Below the pieces are notes generated by a model. The model had not been told where the DNA came from. It worked only from the letters and a program-made list of their open reading frames with translations, and searched no databases. Below are positions 6,269 through 11,242 of a stretch of DNA of 12,570 bases, one piece after another; positions within the stretch are counted from its first letter, which is position 1; each line of letters begins with the position of its first letter. The position numbers and the translations under genes are program-made. This stretch comes from Sphingomonadaceae bacterium (GTDB lineage: Bacteria > Pseudomonadota > Alphaproteobacteria > Sphingomonadales > Sphingomonadaceae), in assembly GCA_009923795.1 (NCBI GenBank), contig RFSU01000047.1, positions 1-12,570 on the forward strand, written 5' to 3'.

Positions 6269-7077
6269 GCAGACCCTATGCCGAAGTCATTGGCGACCCC
6301 ATCAGCCATTCCAAATCCCCTTTAATCCATGGATTTTGGTTGGACGCGCTTGGCCTTGACGCTGACTATCGGGCCACGCACGTAACGCCGGATGGGCTGG
6401 CGGATTTTGTCGCGCGTCGAGCAGATGATCCCGATTGGCGGGGGTGCAATGTCACCTTGCCCCATAAAATTGCGGTGATGGATCATGTGGCGGATCCCGG
6501 CGATGTGCGGGCGAGCATTGGGGCGATGAACACCATTGCGCGCGATGATCAGGGCGGCCTGTTCGGCACCAACACGGATGCCGGGGGCTTTTACGGCCCG
6601 ATTGCAGATCTGCCTTTGGTGGGGGCGCCTGTTGTTGTTGTCGGCACAGGTGGCGCGGCGCATGCCGTGCTCTTTGCTTTGTCGCGGGTCGGGGCTGGGC
6701 CAGTCACATTGCTGGCGCGCAACCCCCTCAAAGGGGCGGCACTTTTGGCGCGATTTGGCCTGAAGGGCGACGTGCGCCCCATAGAATCCGCACTTCCGCC
6801 CGCACAATTGCTGGTCAACACCAGCTCGCTTGGCATGGTGGGGCAGCCCGCCTTCGCGCCCGACCTTTCCCCCCTGCCCGACAATGCTCTGATCTATGAT
6901 ATTGTCTATGCGCCCTTAATGACGCCGCTGCTGCAGGCTGCCGACGCCCGAGACCTTCAGATCGTGGACGGACTTGATATGCTGGTCGGACAAGCGGCCA
7001 TTGCCTTTGAACTCTTTTTTGGGGCAGCCCCGCCGCGCGATCGGGATGAGGAGCTGCGTGAAAGGCTCTTGGCATGA
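6265..7077 (+). CDS. aroE: Shikimate dehydrogenase (NADP+)
   Basis: AroE reduces 3-dehydroshikimate to shikimate with NADPH in the chorismate pathway. The 270-residue length is standard. The substrate site GDPISHSKSPLIH is at 10-22. The catalytic lysine is Lys68 in CNVTLPHK and the partner aspartate is Asp105 in GTNTDAGGF. The Rossmann loop is VVVGTGGAAHAV at 124-135, and ARNPLK at 151-156 is the NADP-specific NRxxxK-like motif. VNTSSLGM at 184-191, YDIVYAP at 211-217 and GLDMLVGQA at 236-244 are also conserved. The start codon lies in an ATGA overlap with maf and the stop in an ATGA overlap with coaE. All catalytic residues are present, so it should be active. Confidence 0.97.
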   Translation: MSRPYAEVIGDPISHSKSPLIHGFWLDALGLDADYRATHVTPDGLADFVARRADDPDWRGCNVTLPHKIAVMDHVADPGDVRASIGAMNTIARDDQGGLFGTNTDAGGFYGPIADLPLVGAPVVVVGTGGAAHAVLFALSRVGAGPVTLLARNPLKGAALLARFGLKGDVRPIESALPPAQLLVNTSSLGMVGQPAFAPDLSPLPDNALIYDIVYAPLMTPLLQAADARDLQIVDGLDMLVGQAAIAFELFFGAAPPRDRDEELRERLLA

Positions 7078-7667
7078 TCCGTATTGGCCTGACCGGCTCC
7101 ATCGGCATGGGAAAGTCCGCCGTCTCGGCCATGTTTCGGCAGATGGGCGTCCCGGTCTTTGATGCCGATGCTGAGGTGCACAAGCTGCAAGGCCCAGATG
7201 GCGCGCTTGTCGCGCGGATTGAAGCGCGTTTCCCCGGCACCACGGGCGCGCAGGGCGTTGATCGGCAAAAATTGGGCGCGGCCGTGCTGGGCAAGCCAGA
7301 TGAACTGCGCGCGTTGGAGCATATTGTCCACCCGGCGGTTTTTTTTGCCCGGCAGGCCTTTTTGCGGCGTCACCGATCCCGCCCAATCATTGTGTTGGAC
7401 ATTCCACTTTTGTTTGAAAAAGGGGGTGCGGGTCAGGCAGATGTCACAGTCGTCGTCTCTGCCCCCGCCTTTTTGCAGCGTCGCCGGGTGTTGCGTCGTA
7501 AGAATATGACGCCTGCAAAACTGGCTCATATCCGACATTTGCAGATCCCCGATCATGTGAAGCGGCAGAAGGCTGACTTTGTCATTGAAACGGGCACATC
7601 CATGATGGTGACACGCGCCGAAGTGCGTCGCCTGATCGCTTGCCTTTCCCAAAGAAAGAGCCGATAG
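7074..7667 (+). CDS. coaE: Dephospho-CoA kinase
   Basis: CoaE phosphorylates the ribose 3'-OH of dephospho-CoA, the last step of coenzyme A synthesis. The 197-residue protein has the P-loop GLTGSIGMGKS at 5-15 and the substrate-binding FDADAEVH at 29-36. LDIPLLFEKG, in the middle of the protein, matches the family's conserved core, and RRKNMTPAKLAHIRHLQIP is the mobile lid region. Conserved ADFVIETG follows. The ATG overlaps the aroE stop. A run of eight T residues at 7339-7346 encodes Phe-Phe within the gene; the frame is intact across it. Confidence 0.96.
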   Translation: MIRIGLTGSIGMGKSAVSAMFRQMGVPVFDADAEVHKLQGPDGALVARIEARFPGTTGAQGVDRQKLGAAVLGKPDELRALEHIVHPAVFFARQAFLRRHRSRPIIVLDIPLLFEKGGAGQADVTVVVSAPAFLQRRRVLRRKNMTPAKLAHIRHLQIPDHVKRQKADFVIETGTSMMVTRAEVRRLIACLSQRKSR

Positions 7668-7675
7668 ATCTGCCA

Positions 7676-8395
7676 ATGCGTGAAGTCGTTTTTGATACCG
7701 AAACGACAGGGCTTAACGCCGCTTTAGGCGATCGGCTTGTTGAAATCGGATGTGTGGAACTGGTCAACCGGGTTGAGACTGGCCGGGTCTATCACGCCTA
7801 TTATAATCCAGAACGACCCATGGCGCCTGAAGCCCAAGCGGTGCACGGCCTGTCGGATGCCTTCCTTGCCGATAAGCCATTTTTTGGTGATCTGGTGGAA
7901 GATCTGCTCGATTTTATCGAGGAAAGCCCTTTGGTTGCGCATAATGCATCCTTTGACTTTGCGTTTCTCAATGAGGAGCTGTCGCGAATCAACCGCCCAG
8001 ACATTGCGCCTGCTCGGATGATCGACACTTTGTCGTTATCGCGGAGCAGATTTCCCGGCGCCAAGCATAGCCTGGATGCCCTGTGCACCCGCTTTGGCAT
8101 TGATCGATCGCACCGGATTAAGCATGGCGCGCTGCTTGATGCGCAATTGCTCGCCCAAGTTTATGTTGAGCTCACCGGAGGTCGCCAAATTGGTCTGGGT
8201 CTGGCTGATGCTCCTTTGACGGCGGACGTGGCGGATGATCTTGGCCGGTCGCTGACCGCCAGTCGTCCAGCCCGCGCGGCCCGCCCCCATTCGGCGGACC
8301 CGGCAGAGATTGAGCGCCACCGCGCTTTCATCATGACACTCAGTGACCCTTTATGGGGGCTGGGTGAAGATGAGGAGGGTCGCGCCGCCGCCTAA
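7676..8395 (+). CDS. dnaQ: DNA polymerase III epsilon subunit (3'-5' proofreading exonuclease)
   Basis: DnaQ removes misincorporated bases during replication. The 239-residue protein carries ExoI FDTETTGL (6-13; Asp7, Glu9), ExoII LVAHNASFDFAFL (86-98; Asp94) and ExoIII KHGALLDAQLLA (149-160; His150, Asp155), a DEDDh set. After the nuclease domain, QIGLGL at 171-176 resembles the sliding-clamp-binding hexapeptide of epsilon (QTSMAF in E. coli). The last 30 residues (IERHRAFIMTL..PLWG) may contact the polymerase. I start at the ATG at 7676, where the family normally begins (MREVVFDTETTGL); an in-frame TTG at 7640 would overlap coaE and add 12 residues without a better ribosome site. The gap from coaE is 8 nt. 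Confidence 0.96.
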   Translation: MREVVFDTETTGLNAALGDRLVEIGCVELVNRVETGRVYHAYYNPERPMAPEAQAVHGLSDAFLADKPFFGDLVEDLLDFIEESPLVAHNASFDFAFLNEELSRINRPDIAPARMIDTLSLSRSRFPGAKHSLDALCTRFGIDRSHRIKHGALLDAQLLAQVYVELTGGRQIGLGLADAPLTADVADDLGRSLTASRPARAARPHSADPAEIERHRAFIMTLSDPLWGLGEDEEGRAAA

Positions 8396-8430
8396 GTTGA
8401 AGCTGACCGAGTTGATGTTGGGAAAATCCT

Positions 8431-8442
8431 TCCTAGCTAGGA
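8431..8442. promoter_or_regulatory. 12-bp perfect palindrome upstream of hpf
   Basis: TCCTAGCTAGGA reads the same on both strands and contains two CTAG tetramers' worth of sequence overlapping at its centre (CTAGCTAG). CTAG is usually rare in proteobacterial genomes. It lies 19 nt before the hpf start, just upstream of the Shine-Dalgarno, where an operator would block transcription or initiation. The function is unknown. Confidence 0.4.
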
Positions 8443-8461
8443 CAGTGAAAGGAGAGAAATT

Positions 8462-9037
8462 ATGGACATCCGTGTTTCAGGCCATCAAGTCGACACCGGG
8501 GGTGCTCTCCAGAGCCAAGTGAACGATCGGCTACAGGCGATAGCGACCAAATATTTTTCCCGCGCACACAGTGCCCATGCGACCTTCAGCAAAGGCCCGC
8601 ATGATCATGGTTTTGTTTGCGACATTATCTTGCATGTCGTGCGCGGCGTGGTGCTCAAGGCGTCCGCCAGCGCCCAAGAAGCGCGCTTTGCTTTGGATGG
8701 GGCGGCGGACAAAATTGAAAAGCAATTGCGCCGCTATAAGCGCCGCCTGCGGGATGATCATGCTGGGCCAAATGTCGCACCGCCCGAAGATAATGCTGCC
8801 TATACCGTCTTTGAACCAACCCCCGATGACGTGCCGGATACAGAAGACAATCCGATCATTATCGCTGAAACGCGCGTCGACGTGCCGGACGCCAGCGTGT
8901 CGGATGCCGTGATGATGCTCGACCTGCGCCACACAAATGCGCTGCTGTTCCGCAATGCGGTGACGGGTGCGTTCAACATGGTCTATCGGCGCAATGACGG
9001 CACGATTGGTTGGGTTGAGCCGCAGGCAAAGTCCTAA
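8462..9037 (+). CDS. hpf: Ribosome hibernation promoting factor, long form
   Basis: Long HPF binds the 30S decoding region and pairs two 70S ribosomes into inactive 100S dimers in slow growth. The 191-residue protein has an N-terminal S30AE domain (1-100) that begins MDIRVSGHQVDTG and ends with the basic helix KIEKQLRRYKRRLRDDH. An acidic proline-containing linker (about 105-135) follows. The C-terminal dimerisation domain is at about 145-187: DAVMMLDLRHTNALLF, then NMVYRRNDGTIGWVEP. The start is fixed by AAAGGAG 7 nt upstream, the best ribosome site in the window. In many proteobacteria hpf is next to rpoN and ptsN; ptsN follows here, 71 nt on, but rpoN is absent. Confidence 0.95.
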   Translation: MDIRVSGHQVDTGGALQSQVNDRLQAIATKYFSRAHSAHATFSKGPHDHGFVCDIILHVVRGVVLKASASAQEARFALDGAADKIEKQLRRYKRRLRDDHAGPNVAPPEDNAAYTVFEPTPDDVPDTEDNPIIIAETRVDVPDASVSDAVMMLDLRHTNALLFRNAVTGAFNMVYRRNDGTIGWVEPQAKS

Positions 9038-9083
9038 ACCTTTGCCCGGCTTGCCGTGACCGTTGTTTCTGCTAAACGCGCGG

Positions 9084-9102
9084 TCCAAAGTCTATATTTG
9101 GA
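9084..9102 (+). promoter_or_regulatory. Inverted repeat next to the ptsN ribosome-binding site
   Basis: TCCAAA (9084-9089) pairs with TTTGGA (9097-9102) across a 7-nt loop, and a G-T plus a G-C pair can extend it to 9082-9104. The GGA that could serve as Shine-Dalgarno for ptsN (start 9109) lies in the 3' arm, so folding could limit ptsN translation. It is not followed by a T-run, so it is not an intrinsic terminator. Confidence 0.4.
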
Positions 9103-9108
9103 TCTTGC

Positions 9109-9576
9109 ATGACAGAGATCATATCCCTTTTGTCCCCCGGGGCTATTGCCGCCGGGGGAACGGTGAGTTCGTCAAAGGTGCTGTTCCAGCTTTTGGGGCA
9201 GATGGCCGAACGCGAATATCATCTGAATGCGGGCGACGTCGTCGATAAGCTTGTCGAGCGCGAACGCTTGGGTTCGACAGGCTTTGGCGGGGGCGTTGCG
9301 ATTCCGCATGGCAAGATTGACGGGTTGGAGCATGTCGTTGGCATTTTTCTTCGGCTTGCAAATCCTGTGGACGTGCACGCTATTGACGATTTGCCCGTTG
9401 ATCTGATTTTTTGTCTGCTGTCCCCGCCCGATGCGGGTTCCGAACATTTAAAGGCTCTGGCGCAAGTCAGCCGCTGGCTGCGCAATCCCGGGTTCGTCGC
9501 AAAGCTGCGTGGGGCCGGGTCTGCCGATGCGATCTATGCCTTGTTCAGCGCTAATCAGACGCGTGACGCGGCCTGA
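9109..9576 (+). CDS. ptsN: PTS IIA-like nitrogen regulatory protein (EIIA-Ntr)
   Basis: PtsN is the last phosphate acceptor of the nitrogen PTS (PtsP-PtsO-PtsN). It takes no part in sugar transport and instead regulates potassium, nitrogen and envelope stress pathways by protein contact. The 155-residue length is typical. The phosphorylated histidine is His67 in GGGVAIPHGKIDG. RERLGSTGFGGG at 51-62 and PVDLIFCLLSPPDAGSEHLKALAQVSRWLR at 96-125 are the usual flanking segments. It follows hpf by 71 nt, as in many proteobacteria. PtsP and PtsO are not in the window. Confidence 0.95.
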   Translation: MTEIISLLSPGAIAAGGTVSSSKVLFQLLGQMAEREYHLNAGDVVDKLVERERLGSTGFGGGVAIPHGKIDGLEHVVGIFLRLANPVDVHAIDDLPVDLIFCLLSPPDAGSEHLKALAQVSRWLRNPGFVAKLRGAGSADAIYALFSANQTRDAA

Positions 9577-9594
9577 TCACACGGGCCGTGGCGC

Positions 9595-9936
9595 ATGACG
9601 CCGCGTCTTGCGACCGGGGTCTATGTGAACGCGTTGATCCGCCGCGTGAACCAATCGGGCGGCATGGCGGCGGTTCTGGCCAAAGGCGATGAAACCGCCG
9701 GAGCACTTCTCCTCATCACGCTGGAAAAGGGCGTGAATACAGGGGTTTGGGAGCGCACCCTAGGCCCTGACGGGTCTTATCAATGGACCCCTATCTCATC
9801 TCAAACCATTGAAAATGAACACGACATTTCGCAGATTTGCGCCAAAAGACGGGCATCTGACCCGGATTTATGGATTGTCGAACTGGATATCGCACAAGCC
9901 GCACGGTTCGCCGCTGAAATGGATGGCGCGCATTGA
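9595..9936 (+). CDS. DUF1491 family protein
   Basis: A 113-residue small soluble protein with no signal peptide. It begins PRLATGVYVNALIRRVNQSGG and contains AAVLAKGDETAGALLLI, a pattern I recognise as DUF1491, a family seen mainly in alphaproteobacteria with no known function. No catalytic motif is apparent. It starts 18 nt after ptsN and so is probably cotranscribed with it. Confidence 0.85.
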   Translation: MTPRLATGVYVNALIRRVNQSGGMAAVLAKGDETAGALLLITLEKGVNTGVWERTLGPDGSYQWTPISSQTIENEHDISQICAKRRASDPDLWIVELDIAQAARFAAEMDGAH

Positions 9937-10072
9937 CTTACCTGCGGCCAGACGAAAGAGCGCTCTCAGTTTAAAGCGCATCGCCTGGGCGCGAATGCAG
10001 ACAGGGGAATGAACCAGCCGCACCTGTATTTGCGTGGCCCCGGATCAGACTCCTGCAGATAAAGAAAACAGA
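9937..10072 (+). promoter_or_regulatory. Gap upstream of the cell wall hydrolase gene
   Basis: A 136-bp stretch with no convincing gene. It holds a 10-bp palindrome AGAGCGCTCT at 9957-9966. I see no clear -35/-10 pair. It probably contains the promoter for the following secreted hydrolase, but nothing specific shows it. Confidence 0.25.
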
Positions 10073-10702
10073 ATGCGATCCACCTCCCTCACCGCAGCAC
10101 TTGCGATGCTGTCGATCCCCGTTTTGGCTACTCTTGCAACAGTTGCGCCGACCAATCCGGTCTGGGCCAATGATATTCCCGGCATTATCGAGTCCCGGCA
10201 GCTCCCGCGCAAGGCGGTTGAGCAGCCAGCCGAAGATGCCTTATCCGACACACAAATTCCTGCTTCTGAAGAGGGCGCGTCGGCTAAGACACAGACCCTC
10301 CCGGGTCTTGTTGCGCTTCATGCCGGCACCGACCCTGTTGATCGCGATGCCGAATGTCTGGCCTCTGCCATTTATTTTGAATCCAAGGGCGAAAGTCTGG
10401 ATGGCCAGCTTGCCGTGGCAAAGACCATTCTTAACCGCACCCGCTCTGGCCGCTTCCCCGCGTCCATCTGCGGCGTTGTGTTTCAGCCCGGCCAATTTTC
10501 CTTCGTGCGTACGAAAGGCTTCCCACCCATTGCCCGCACCAGCCGCCATTGGCAGACGGCACAGGCGATCGCCCATATTGCAGCCCATGATTTGTGGGAC
10601 GCGCCCGTGGAGGACGCCCTGTTTTTCCATGCCCGCCGGGTAAATCCCCGTTGGCGGATGCAGCGCATTGCCGCCGTCGGCAATCATGTTTTCTATCGCT
10701 GA
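10073..10702 (+). CDS. Secreted cell wall hydrolase, SleB-like (Hydrolase_2)
   Basis: The 209-residue protein has a signal peptide at 1-32 (MRSTS, then hydrophobic residues to a V-W-A cleavage site before ND). A low-complexity linker rich in Glu, Pro and Ala (33-85) follows. The catalytic domain runs from about 92 to the end: AECLASAIYFESKGESLDGQ (with the conserved Glu103 in YFE), VAKTILNRTRSGRFPASICGVVFQPGQFSF, and a C-terminal ALFFHARRVNPRW and GNHVFYR. This is the SleB/CwlJ fold, a lytic transglycosylase-type activity on peptidoglycan. In non-sporing alphaproteobacteria such enzymes act on the growing or dividing cell wall, not in germination. I start at the ATG at 10073, because it places the signal peptide at the N-terminus; a GTG at 10034 would add 13 hydrophilic residues ahead of it. 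Confidence 0.88.
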   Translation: MRSTSLTAALAMLSIPVLATLATVAPTNPVWANDIPGIIESRQLPRKAVEQPAEDALSDTQIPASEEGASAKTQTLPGLVALHAGTDPVDRDAECLASAIYFESKGESLDGQLAVAKTILNRTRSGRFPASICGVVFQPGQFSFVRTKGFPPIARTSRHWQTAQAIAHIAAHDLWDAPVEDALFFHARRVNPRWRMQRIAAVGNHVFYR

Positions 10703-10715
10703 TCGGATATGATTT

Positions 10716-10741
10716 GGAAAAGGGTGTAATCGCCCTTTTCC
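10716..10741 (+). terminator. Strong hairpin after the cell wall hydrolase gene, possible terminator
   Basis: GGAAAAGGG (10716-10724) pairs perfectly with CCCTTTTCC (10733-10741) across an 8-nt loop, 13 nt after the stop codon of the hydrolase. The 3' flank is TTGTCC, not a clean T-run, so termination may be partial. Its position between two same-strand genes fits a terminator. Confidence 0.55.
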
Positions 10742-10771
10742 TTGTCCGCATGAACAGGTTAGACGCAGGGC

Positions 10772-11242
10772 ATGGATAGCCCTGCCGAACGTCTTATCGC
10801 TGCCGATGTTGTGCGGGGTGTCTCCCGCATGCTCTATCGCCATGATTATTTTGGGGTCGCCGAAGTGCCTTTGGGCAATGCCCGCCGCGCCGATATCATG
10901 GCCCTTGGTCCCAAAGGGGAAGTCATCATTGTTGAGGTGAAAATCTCCCGCGCGGATCTTTTGGGCGATGGCAAATGGCCGGACTATCTCGATTATTGTG
11001 ACCGCTATTTTTGGGCCGTGCCGCAAGGCTTTGACCTTGACCTGTTTGAACGTGAGTCGCTGGCACCCAAGACCACAGGCCTCATCGTGGCAGACCGATA
11101 TGATGCGGCCATTTTGCGAGAGCCAGACCCGCGCCCTTTGGCGGCGGCCCGACGCAAAGCGGAAACGCTGCGCCTTGCCCGCATGGCGGCGCGCCGGATG
11201 ATGGTGCTGTCATCGGTGCTGGAAATTGAAATCGAGGGCTGA
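10772..11242 (+). CDS. mmcB: MmcB-family DNA repair protein
   Basis: A 156-residue soluble protein of the alphaproteobacterial MmcB (DUF1052) family. Caulobacter MmcB is a DNA-damage-response protein linked to mitomycin C resistance. The fold appears to be PD-(D/E)XK nuclease-like: ARRADIMALGPKGEVIIVEVKISRADL gives Asp41, Glu55 and Lys57 as the probable metal site. KWPDYLDYCDRYFWAVPQGF at 68-87 is a strongly conserved family block. The C-terminus is a basic helix. Its stop directly abuts the stop of the opposing gene. No SOS box is evident to me just upstream. The nuclease role is inferred from the motif. Confidence 0.88.
   Translation: MDSPAERLIAADVVRGVSRMLYRHDYFGVAEVPLGNARRADIMALGPKGEVIIVEVKISRADLLGDGKWPDYLDYCDRYFWAVPQGFDLDLFERESLAPKTTGLIVADRYDAAILREPDPRPLAAARRKAETLRLARMAARRMMVLSSVLEIEIEG

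Noticed and set aside
6957..7676. A 239-codon minus-strand frame opposite aroE and coaE.
   Set aside because: Both plus-strand genes have complete catalytic motifs; the opposite frame has none.
10241..11026. A 261-codon minus-strand open frame across the hydrolase and mmcB genes.
   Set aside because: It spans two well-supported plus-strand genes, the gap between them and the hairpin at 10716-10741. It looks like antisense shadow.
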